Origin: Micromonospora sp. WMMD1120
GTDB lineage: Bacteria; Actinomycetota; Actinomycetes; Mycobacteriales; Micromonosporaceae
Assembly: GCF_029626235.1 (NCBI RefSeq)
Contig: NZ_JARUBO010000005.1
Coordinates: 4,248,501-4,312,500, forward strand
Length of the DNA: 64,000 nt
Direction of reading: 5' to 3'
A model generated the notes under the pieces. It did not search any database and was not told where the DNA came from. It saw only the letters and a program-made list of their open reading frames with translations. Numbering within the stretch: the stretch's first letter is position 1; each line of letters starts with the position of its first letter. Made by a program: the position numbers and the translations under genes. Positions 8,216 through 15,316 of the stretch are shown piece after piece.

Positions 8216-10090
8216 TCAGCGCGACTGGAGTGGCACGCCGCGCGGGCTGTCCACCACCGGCCCGGTCGGCTGGGCGCAGAGCAGGGCGAGGTGCTCGACG
8301 ACCTTCGCCGCGTCCTCGTACGGGTCGAGTCCGCTGACCTCCATCGGGTCCAGCGGCGGCACGCTGACGTGCGACACCAGCGGGTGCAGCGGTCTGTTGT
8401 CGACCTCGCCGGTGCCGAGCAGGTCCTCGTGCAGCTTCTCGCCCGGGCGCAGTCCCGTGTAGACGATGGGCACGGTGCTGGACGCCTGGTCGGCCATCTG
8501 GCGGGCCAGGTCGACGATCCGCACCGGGTCGCCCATGTCGAGCACCAGCGCCTCGCCGTCGCGACCGATCTCGGCGGCCTGGAGCACCAGGTGGACGGCC
8601 TCCTGGAGGGTCATCAGGTAGCGGGTGACCTCCGGGTGCGTGACGGTCAACGGCTTGCCGCTCTCGATCTGTCGTTGGAAGGCCGTCACCACCGAGCCCC
8701 GGCTGCTCAGCACGTTGCCGAACCGGACGCTGAGGAACGTGCCCGGGAACCGGGACGCGGCGTGGGCGGTCAACCGCTCGGTGATCCGCTTCGAGTAGCC
8801 GAGGACGCTGATCGGGTCGGCCGCCTTGTCGGTGGAGATGTTGACGAACTTGGCGACGTCCTGGCAGGCGTCGAGCACCGACAGGGTGCCCCAGACGTTC
8901 GTCTTGATCGCCTCGCCCGGGTGGCGTTGCAGCAGCGTCAGGTGCTTGAGCGCCGCCGCGTGGAAGATGATCTCCGGGCGGCGTTCCCGGATGATGCGCC
9001 GGATGCCGTCGTCGTCGCGCAGGTCGGCCAGGATCAGCTCGGGTCCGTCCAGCATGGCCCGTCCGGAGAGCGACATCTGGAGGCTGTGCAGCGCCGACTC
9101 GTCCCGGTCGAGCATCATCAGCTCGCCCGGGTTGGCCTTCATCACCTGCCGGCAGAGTTCCGAGCCGATCGACCCGCCCGCCCCGGTGACCAGGATCCGC
9201 CGCCCGGTCAGGCTGTTGGTGCTCACCGGCAGGTCGCCGACCACCTGCCGGCGGCCCAGCAGGTCGCTGACCTGCACGTCCCGCACGTCGGTGACGGTGA
9301 TCCGGTGGTCGACCAGGTCCCGCACCGGCGGCAGCACCTTGAAGACCGCGCCGGCCCCGAGGGTGGCCTCGCGGATCTGCCGGATCAGCGCGGCGTCGGC
9401 GTTGGCCACCGAGAAGATCACGGCGGCGGCGCCGGTCCGCCGGACCGTGGCGGCGACATCCTGCCGTCCGCCCAGTACGCGTACCCCACCGATGCGCAGG
9501 TCGCGTTTGTCCGGGTCGTCGTCCAGCGCGCCGATCGGCAGGTACCGACCGCGCGGGTCGCTCAGCATCGCGCGGAGCAGGCCCTGGCCGGCGTCACCCA
9601 TCCCGAACAGCAGCACCGGCGTCGACGACCGGACGTTCGGCCGCATGGCGAGATCGCGCCGGTGCCGGTACGCGAACCGGGCACCCAGCATGAACAGCAG
9701 GGCGAGCGCACCGCCGACCAGCGGGGTGCTCGCCGGCACCGGCCAGTCGCTCGACGGCAGCAGGCCGAGCAGCACGATGGCCGCCGTCGTGATCGTCGTA
9801 CCGGCTACCCACTGCACCTCCTGAAGGCTGCCCAGCGGGTGGCGTCCGGAGTGAAGCCGTCGCAGCGCTGCCACCGCGACGTACATGGCGGCGGCGCCCG
9901 CACCGACGATCGCCGTCGGGCTGAGTTGATCCGGGGGGAGTTGGAACTCGTACCGGGTCCAAGCGGCGGCGATGAATCCACCGACCCAGGCGGCGGTGTC
10001 GGTGGCGAGGAAACCCGCGACGCGAAGTCGGGTCCTGATCCGGCGCGACCGCTGGTCTGCGCGTTCGGTGCTCGCTATGTCCTGCGGCAT
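8216..10090 (-). CDS. Membrane nucleoside-diphosphate-sugar 4,6-dehydratase (PglF/WbpM/CapD type)
   Basis: 624 residues. The N-terminal 150 hold about four membrane segments, followed by a CoA-binding-like linker ('GMGDAGQGLLRAML', about 190-203) and a C-terminal SDR dehydratase domain with GAGGSIG near residue 300. It should convert UDP-GlcNAc to UDP-2-acetamido-2,6-dideoxy-4-keto-D-xylo-hexose at the membrane. The motif is N-I-S419-T-D-K ... V-L430-G-Y432-S-K434. WbpM/PglF enzymes have Met four residues before the Lys; here that position is Leu. ATG at 10090 has AGGGAG upstream. It probably supplies the DegT aminotransferase encoded nearby. Confidence 0.9.
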   Translation of the reverse strand: MPQDIASTERADQRSRRIRTRLRVAGFLATDTAAWVGGFIAAAWTRYEFQLPPDQLSPTAIVGAGAAAMYVAVAALRRLHSGRHPLGSLQEVQWVAGTTITTAAIVLLGLLPSSDWPVPASTPLVGGALALLFMLGARFAYRHRRDLAMRPNVRSSTPVLLFGMGDAGQGLLRAMLSDPRGRYLPIGALDDDPDKRDLRIGGVRVLGGRQDVAATVRRTGAAAVIFSVANADAALIRQIREATLGAGAVFKVLPPVRDLVDHRITVTDVRDVQVSDLLGRRQVVGDLPVSTNSLTGRRILVTGAGGSIGSELCRQVMKANPGELMMLDRDESALHSLQMSLSGRAMLDGPELILADLRDDDGIRRIIRERRPEIIFHAAALKHLTLLQRHPGEAIKTNVWGTLSVLDACQDVAKFVNISTDKAADPISVLGYSKRITERLTAHAASRFPGTFLSVRFGNVLSSRGSVVTAFQRQIESGKPLTVTHPEVTRYLMTLQEAVHLVLQAAEIGRDGEALVLDMGDPVRIVDLARQMADQASSTVPIVYTGLRPGEKLHEDLLGTGEVDNRPLHPLVSHVSVPPLDPMEVSGLDPYEDAAKVVEHLALLCAQPTGPVVDSPRGVPLQSR

Positions 10091-10473
10091 GGTGGCTCCC
10101 TGTTCCCTCTCCGACCGCTTCCGCCCTGGGGGCAGAAGGAGCGTTGGCCCTCTTTGTCCTTGTTACAGGCACGAGAGTGTTGTTTGGTTGTTTTCATGTT
10201 TACAGCGGCATATATCCTGTTTTTTCGGTTAGTCAGGCGAGCGCGTACGGGCGGCCACCGGGCGGGCGGGTCCCACGTCCTTGGGGCTGCGCCCCGACGG
10301 TGCTGGCCGGTCGAGGTCCAGCAGGCGCGGCGGTGATTACGCCCGGTATTCCGCCGATAGGTGATATTGAGCGAACCTGGGCGGCGCTGCGCCGCCACGG
10401 GAGTCAACCGTGAGCAGCGGCGGCGAGCGGAGTGCCGGGCCGATCGACCGCCGAGTAGCCGCCGGTCAGAGCG
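10091..10473 (-). promoter_or_regulatory. 383-bp gene-free gap with likely promoter of the PglF-type dehydratase
   Basis: The stretch 10160-10240 is AT-rich. On the minus strand CTGACT (10231-10236) is followed after 16 nt by TATATG (10209-10214), a reasonable -35/-10 pair giving a leader of about 110 nt before the ATG at 10090. The rest (10250-10473) is GC-rich and I see no gene or strong hairpin in it. Confidence 0.45.
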
Positions 10474-11217
10474 TCACCGGTTCGGCCCCGCCAGGCTCCG
10501 CCGCATCCGTGCGAAGCGGGCGAAGGCCGGCTCCGCGTTCGGCTGACCGCTCGCTGTCGTCACGTACCACCTGTCGATGCCCAGGAGCGGCCCGAGCACG
10601 GCGCGGACGGCCGTCCCTACGGCGCCGCCGGGTACCCGTGCCGCACGGTCGACGCAGCGGACCCTGAACTCGTCTGCCCCCATCCGGATCCGCAGGTCGC
10701 CGAAGCCGTACGCGCGTTGGTGGACGATGAACGACGCCCAGTCGACGATCCGCACCGCGGTGTCCGCCGGCGGTGTGCTCAGGTCGAGGTGGGTCCAGAC
10801 CTGGTAGCCCTGGTCCTCGAAGCCGGCCCGGCGGTACAGGTGGCGGGCGGGCGCGTTCTCGACTGAGACGTCGAGCAGGAGTTCGAGGCACCCCAGCCGG
10901 CGCGCGAGTCGGGCGCCGTCCTCGAGGAGGAGCGAGCCATGTCCGTGACCCCGGTCCTCTGCCCGTACCGAGATGCCGTTCAGCAGGAGTTGGCGGCCGA
11001 GCAGCCGCCAATCCGCCACCGCCCGCACCCCGGTTTCGTCGCACACGCAGCGCAGCAACAGTGTGGCCAGTGCAGGCGGCACGAGTGAGGCCTTGAGGAA
11101 GGCCGTGAAGTCCGGGGCGTGGTACGCGACCAGCCCGGCGCACGACGACGGCACCGCCTCGGTCAGCAGGCGGGCGGCTGCGGTGACGACCGGGTCGTCC
11201 GGACGGGTCGGCGTCAT
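10474..11217 (-). CDS. GNAT family N-acetyltransferase
   Basis: 247 residues. The acetyl-CoA loop R-G-H-G-H-G (about residues 105-110, in 'SVRAEDRGHGHGSLLL') and the following 'SVENAPARHLYRRAGFEDQGY' are classic GNAT motifs B and C. Context suggests it acetylates the 4-amino group of the sugar made by the PglF-type dehydratase and DegT aminotransferase, the role WecD (a GNAT) plays for Fuc4NAc and PglD (a left-handed beta-helix enzyme) plays for bacillosamine. The 110-residue C-terminal part is unassigned. ATG 11217 lies 23 nt after the upstream stop. Substrate is inferred, not shown. Confidence 0.75.
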   Translation of the reverse strand: MTPTRPDDPVVTAAARLLTEAVPSSCAGLVAYHAPDFTAFLKASLVPPALATLLLRCVCDETGVRAVADWRLLGRQLLLNGISVRAEDRGHGHGSLLLEDGARLARRLGCLELLLDVSVENAPARHLYRRAGFEDQGYQVWTHLDLSTPPADTAVRIVDWASFIVHQRAYGFGDLRIRMGADEFRVRCVDRAARVPGGAVGTAVRAVLGPLLGIDRWYVTTASGQPNAEPAFARFARMRRSLAGPNR

Positions 11218-11240
11218 GACCGCCTCGGCCGTGACCGTGT

Positions 11241-11852
11241 TCAGGACCCTGTCCACAACAGCTGCCGCTCCTTGTCCAGGTCGAGCATGTCCGCCGCCGG
11301 ATCGGTGGCGACTCCGCTGCCGTGCAGCACCTTGCCGATGGTCCGGGCGAGGATGGCCATGTCGAGCCGCAACGACCACGAGGTGACGTACTCGACGTCG
11401 TACTCCAGTCGCTCGTTCCATGGCACGCCGTTGCGCCCACCGATCTGGGCGAGTCCGGTGATGCCGGGCCGTACCTGGAACCGGACCCGCTCCCGCTGGG
11501 TGTACCAGGGGTCGTAGCGGGGGAGAAGGGGTCGCGGACCGACCAGGCTGAGGTCTCCGCGGAGCACGTTCACCAGTTGCGGCAACTCGTCGACGCTGAG
11601 CTTGCGGAGCAGTCGCCCGATCCCCCGGCAGCGCACCCCGTCGGGTAGGAGGTCACCGTTCGCGTCCCGCTCGTCGGTCATCGTGCGGAGTTTGATGATT
11701 CGGAACGGGCGCTCCCACCGGCCCGTCCGTTCCTGCACGAAGAAGACCGGACCGCCGAGTTGGGCCCTGATGAGCAGCACCGCTATGGCCAGGACCGGAC
11801 CGGTCGCGATCAACATGACCGTGGCAATCGTCAGGTCGATCAGCCGTTTCAT
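11241..11852 (-). CDS. Monotopic phosphoglycosyltransferase (PglC/WcaJ-type sugar transferase)
   Basis: 203 residues from ATG 11852 ('MKRLIDLTIATVML'), about the 200 of Campylobacter PglC. One re-entrant membrane helix (about 3-25) is followed by 'FRIIKLRTMTDERD', the catalytic Asp-Glu of 'KLSVDELPQLVNVLRGDLSLVG', PRPLL, and 'RPGITGLAQIGGRN'. It should transfer a phospho-sugar from the UDP-sugar to undecaprenyl phosphate, starting glycan assembly. The frame stays open to a TTG at 12002, but third-position GC in that extension is only about 60 percent and it has no family similarity, so I take the ATG. Downstream GNAT follows at 23 nt. Confidence 0.88.
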   Translation of the reverse strand: MKRLIDLTIATVMLIATGPVLAIAVLLIRAQLGGPVFFVQERTGRWERPFRIIKLRTMTDERDANGDLLPDGVRCRGIGRLLRKLSVDELPQLVNVLRGDLSLVGPRPLLPRYDPWYTQRERVRFQVRPGITGLAQIGGRNGVPWNERLEYDVEYVTSWSLRLDMAILARTIGKVLHGSGVATDPAADMLDLDKERQLLWTGS

Positions 11853-11998
11853 CCACTGCTGTGCTTGGTATGACAATGCTTTGCCCTCACAAAGACCGAT
11901 GGCCATCAGGATCATCTGCCCGGCAACTCGGACATCCAGCCGATCTCTATCCGTTCGTTGGTTGTCGCCAGGCAGGTCGCTCCATGGAGCAGGGGAGG

Positions 11999-13054
11999 TC
12001 AATGAACAGTGGCGCGATAGGCGGGAAAGAAGCCGGTCGACACCAGCTCGTCGGTGGATCTGCCCAGTTGCCGGGCGCGCGCCGCGACCAAAGCCGGGTA
12101 GCGGTCCGGATCGACCACCATGGAACCCGTCCAGAACGAGGTCCTGGTCCCTCCGAAGGACCGCTTGAATCGGAACAGGCCGTCATCGGGCCGAACCCCA
12201 CCGCCGAGGTGAACCACGCGGCAGCCGCTCTCCGCGGCCCAGCTGAGGATCGTCCAGACCAGCAGGTTGTTGGCGCCGAGACGGCTGGCGGTCGGATCCG
12301 AACCAGCCAGGTGGTAATGAGCCCGGTCCCGATGGCGCAGCACGAGCGCGGACGCCACCACGTTTCCTTCCGCGTCGCGGACCTCTGCCAGGGACAGCGC
12401 CTTGTCCAGCCCGGCGGCCAACTGCCGGTAATAGTGGTCGGGGAAGAGGTACCACGGCTGGCTCTCGAGCCGGATCATGGTCGACTCGTACAGCCTCCGG
12501 AACGGAGAGCCGGGCACGAGGTCGGGTGGGCCGGCCGGCCGGACGGCGGCGGTGAGTCCGCAGGTGTGGGCCTTCCGGATCGCCGTGCGGGCGCGCCCCT
12601 GCATGCCGTCCCACACCCGGTCGGGCCCCTGGGACACTGTCACGCAGATCGTGTCTTGCCGCTGGGCGAGGTCGACCTGTCCGAGTCTCCGGACGGCCTC
12701 CAGCGACGCCGGGTCCAGGGGCGAGAAGCGCAGGAACACGGTGACGGTCCTGGTCTGCCGCCAGTGGGCGACCGTCCGGCTCCAGAACCGTGCGAGGTCG
12801 GCTGACGAGCAGCCGGGATCGACGTGGACACCGGCATATCCGTACGGAGTCACGGCGTCGGTCTCTGTCTCACTCGCGGGACGCGACACGTACGGCACGA
12901 TCAACCGGTCGTGTTCGTGGGCGACCTGCCAGCGGCCGGAGTCCACCGCTGCCGTAGCCGTTCCGTACGCCGAGGTGAAGTACACGTCCGGGCAGTCGGC
13001 ATCAAGTAGGCCCGACTCACCGTTGGCGCCCCCGACCGCGAACGTCGCGCTCAT
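11999..13054 (-). CDS. FemAB-like GNAT acyltransferase (PF13480 type)
   Basis: 351 residues. The C-terminal half has features of FemAB/BioF2-like acyltransferases: 'ARTAIRKAHTCGL' (about 165-177), 'ALVLRHRDRAHYHLAGSD' and 'HLGGGVRPDDGLFRFKRSFGG'. Related proteins in polysaccharide clusters are thought to attach amino acids or acyl groups to sugars, and FemX-type members use aminoacyl-tRNA. Here it lies between the aminotransferase and the phosphoglycosyltransferase, with an ATGA overlap to the former, so modification of the new amino group is a fair guess. The donor is unknown. Confidence 0.75.
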   Translation of the reverse strand: MSATFAVGGANGESGLLDADCPDVYFTSAYGTATAAVDSGRWQVAHEHDRLIVPYVSRPASETETDAVTPYGYAGVHVDPGCSSADLARFWSRTVAHWRQTRTVTVFLRFSPLDPASLEAVRRLGQVDLAQRQDTICVTVSQGPDRVWDGMQGRARTAIRKAHTCGLTAAVRPAGPPDLVPGSPFRRLYESTMIRLESQPWYLFPDHYYRQLAAGLDKALSLAEVRDAEGNVVASALVLRHRDRAHYHLAGSDPTASRLGANNLLVWTILSWAAESGCRVVHLGGGVRPDDGLFRFKRSFGGTRTSFWTGSMVVDPDRYPALVAARARQLGRSTDELVSTGFFPAYRATVH

Positions 13055-14184
13055 CGGCTGGTCAGGAAGTCGTCGATCGCCTGCCCCACTCGCGCGCGCT
13101 GGGACTCGGTCATCGCGGAGCCGCTGGGCAGCGTCAGCCCGGTGGTGAAGAGCCGCTCGGCGGCTCCGGTCAGCGCCGCCTCGACACCGATGTGGACCGG
13201 TTGCAGGTGCATCGGCATCCAGACCGGTCGGGTCTCGATGTGCCGATCGGCGAGGTAGCCGGCCAGGTCCCGGGCTTCCCAGCCCGCCTCGCCGGGGTCG
13301 ACCACGATGACCGTCAACCAGCAGTTGTCGCCCTGGTCGCCCTCTCCCAGTAGGTGGACACCGGGCACGGCGGCGAACATCTTGGCGTACTGCTCCCGCA
13401 TGTCCCGCCGTCGACCGATCATCGAGTCCAGGCGCCGTAGCTGTGCGCGCCCGATCGCGGCGAGGATGTTGCTGAGCCGGTAGTTGTAACCGATATCGGC
13501 GTGTTCGTAGTGCGACACGGGTCGTCGTGCCTGCGTTGCCAGGTATCGGACCCGATCGGCGACAGCCGCGTCGTCGGTGAGCAACATGCCGCCGCCCGAC
13601 GTGGTGATGATCTTGTTGCCGTTGAACGACAGGACTCCGGCGCGCCCGAAGGATCCTGCCGCCTGTCCCGCCCGGGTGGAGCCGAGCGCCTCCGCCGCGT
13701 CCTCCAGGACCGGCACGCCGGACTGCGCGCAGATCGGCAGGATGCGCTCGTAGTCTGCGCACCGTCCGAACATGTCCACCGGAATCACTGCCGCTACCTG
13801 ACGACCGTCCCGCCGCAGCCGGGTGAGGGTCTCGTCGAGCAGGCCGACGTCGAGGTTTCCGGTCGACGGGTCACAGTCGACGAAGAACGGTCGCGCGCCG
13901 GTGTAGACGACCGCGTTGGCGGTAGCCGCGAAGGTCAGCGTCGGCACGACCACGACCCGTTCGGGTCCGGCCCCCAGTGCCAGCAGCCCGAGGTGCAGAG
14001 CGGCCGTTCCCGAGTTGGTCGCTACTGCGTGTGCCGTGCCGACCCGGCGTGCCATCTCCGACTCGAAGGCGTCGACCTCCGGGCCCAGCGGCGCCACCCA
14101 CCCGGACCTGATCGCCGCCGTCGCGTATTGCTCCTCGAGCGGGCCGATGTCGGGCGGGGACAGATGGATCGTGTCACTCGTCAT
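13051..14184 (-). CDS. DegT/DnrJ/EryC1-type sugar aminotransferase (PglE-like)
   Basis: 377 residues, PLP-dependent fold type I. The PLP Lys is in 'SFNGNKIITTSGGG' (about residue 190). 'ATNSGTAALHLGLLALG' and 'EDAAEALGS' are further cofactor-binding motifs, and 'HADIGYNYRLSN' fits sugar aminotransferases. It should aminate C4 of the UDP-4-keto-6-deoxy sugar from the PglF-type dehydratase, using glutamate. A GTG at 14193 is also possible, but GGGGTGA sits 6-7 nt before the ATG at 14184. First gene of a four-gene run: aminotransferase, FemAB-like, phosphoglycosyltransferase, GNAT. Confidence 0.9.
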   Translation of the reverse strand: MTSDTIHLSPPDIGPLEEQYATAAIRSGWVAPLGPEVDAFESEMARRVGTAHAVATNSGTAALHLGLLALGAGPERVVVVPTLTFAATANAVVYTGARPFFVDCDPSTGNLDVGLLDETLTRLRRDGRQVAAVIPVDMFGRCADYERILPICAQSGVPVLEDAAEALGSTRAGQAAGSFGRAGVLSFNGNKIITTSGGGMLLTDDAAVADRVRYLATQARRPVSHYEHADIGYNYRLSNILAAIGRAQLRRLDSMIGRRRDMREQYAKMFAAVPGVHLLGEGDQGDNCWLTVIVVDPGEAGWEARDLAGYLADRHIETRPVWMPMHLQPVHIGVEAALTGAAERLFTTGLTLPSGSAMTESQRARVGQAIDDFLTSR

Positions 14185-14501
14185 GCTTGTCACCCCAGGT
14201 CCGGGATTGCGGACTCATGGCCGAGGCCGCCCCGGGGCTCCGACGCCAGGACACCAGCACCGCCCACCCTCCGATCGGCTAATTCATGTGAAACCGGTTA
14301 TATAACCCAAAAGCAGAAAAGCCTTCAAATGTCGTACTGGGGACCAGCCCTCTTGAACAACGTGAAGCAGGCCGGACGGACACGGGTACTCCGGCAGGGT
14401 CATCCAGCGGGGACCCGTGCCGGTGGACGTCGGGTGCAGGACGGTCGGGCGGCTCTCGCTGTCGGACGACGCCTCCGCCGGACCGGCGGTGCGCTGCGGC
14501 C
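14185..14501 (-). promoter_or_regulatory. Promoter of the aminotransferase operon with a palindromic -10 region
   Basis: On the minus strand TTGAAG (complement of 14323-14328) is followed after 18 nt by TATATA (14299-14304). The -10 lies inside the perfect 12-bp palindrome GGTTATATAACC (14296-14307). The leader to the ATG at 14184 is about 110 nt. The AT-rich island (14280-14335) is sharply bounded by GC-rich DNA. Nothing else is seen in this 317-bp gap. Confidence 0.6.
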
Positions 14502-14999
14502 CTAGTCGTCGCTGGCGTCGAGCCGGCGGGCGAGCAGGGCACGCAGCGGGATCGACTCCCCGTCCCGGCCGCCCGCGCCGACGATCAATGGCGGTGCGGT
14601 CGGTTCGGGCTCGGCGCCGAGGACCCAGGCCCGCAGACCGCCCGCCACGGTCAGGAGGTAGAAGTTCCCGTCCACGTCGACCGCCCGGCTCCGGGCCTGG
14701 TCCACATACCATCCGGTGAGCCGGGTCCGGTACCGGCCGCGGGCATCGTAGGCACGGGCGACGAGCCGGGTGGGAGGAAGCCCGCGCCGGGTCGCCTCCG
14801 CCACGAACCAGGCCACCAGCTCCGCCGCCTCGGCCCGCTCTGCGGCCCGCCGCCGCGCGTCCGCGTCGGCGTGCGCGCGCACCGCGTGCCGCTGCTGCTC
14901 CCGCCACGTCCGGCCGTCGGGCTCACTCACGACGTCGACGGTACGCGACCGGGCCTGTTCGAGTACGACCCGCAGCGTACGCCGGGCGATCGCCGCCAT
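14502..14999 (-). CDS. Conserved hypothetical protein
   Basis: 165 residues from ATG 14999, not recognised. The first half is rich in Arg, Ala and Glu and probably helical ('RAHADADARRRAAERAEAAELVA' region, about 45-65). The second half reads like a small beta-rich domain: 'GRYRTRLTGWYVDQARSRAVD' followed by 'GNFYLLTVAGG'. No signal peptide, membrane segment or metal motif is seen. The frame is open upstream to 15290, but that part looks like non-coding composition; the chosen start lacks a strong SD, so the N-terminus is uncertain. It lies 317 bp after tex on the same strand. Confidence 0.6.
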   Translation of the reverse strand: MAAIARRTLRVVLEQARSRTVDVVSEPDGRTWREQQRHAVRAHADADARRRAAERAEAAELVAWFVAEATRRGLPPTRLVARAYDARGRYRTRLTGWYVDQARSRAVDVDGNFYLLTVAGGLRAWVLGAEPEPTAPPLIVGAGGRDGESIPLRALLARRLDASDD

Positions 15000-15316
15000 C
15001 ACCGGGTTCGTCTCGACGTGGTACGGAAGCGCGGTGGTCGCCTGTTCCGGTGCCCATCCGCGCCCGCCCAGGTCGGGCCGTCCACACCCAACGCCGGCCG
15101 GTACGTCTCCCGGCGACCCGGCGTCGAACAGGTTCCGCGCCTGCCGCAGCCCTGGCTGCGCCCATCTGCCGGCCCGGTCGCCCGCCGGTCCACTCGAACG
15201 ACGGCCACCGGTTGAGCCCGCCCGCCTAACGGGAACTGTCCGAGATCTACCCGCGAACGTCGCCCGGGATGCCCGCCGTCCTGGAGGCACCCCGGGCGGT
15301 GTCGCCGTTGGTCTGG
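15000..15316. other. 317-bp gap between tex and the hypothetical gene
   Basis: Besides the terminator hairpin at 15261-15298 I see no gene-like frame, promoter pair or repeat here. Part of it (15000-15290) could be a 5' extension of the hypothetical gene, which I think unlikely. Confidence 0.4.
15261..15298 (-). terminator. Terminator hairpin after tex
   Basis: CGCCCGGG (15261-15268) pairs with CCCGGGCG (15291-15298), and inside it TGCC (15270-15273) pairs with GGCA (15286-15289). It lies about 20 nt beyond the tex stop in the direction of tex transcription. Confidence 0.65.
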
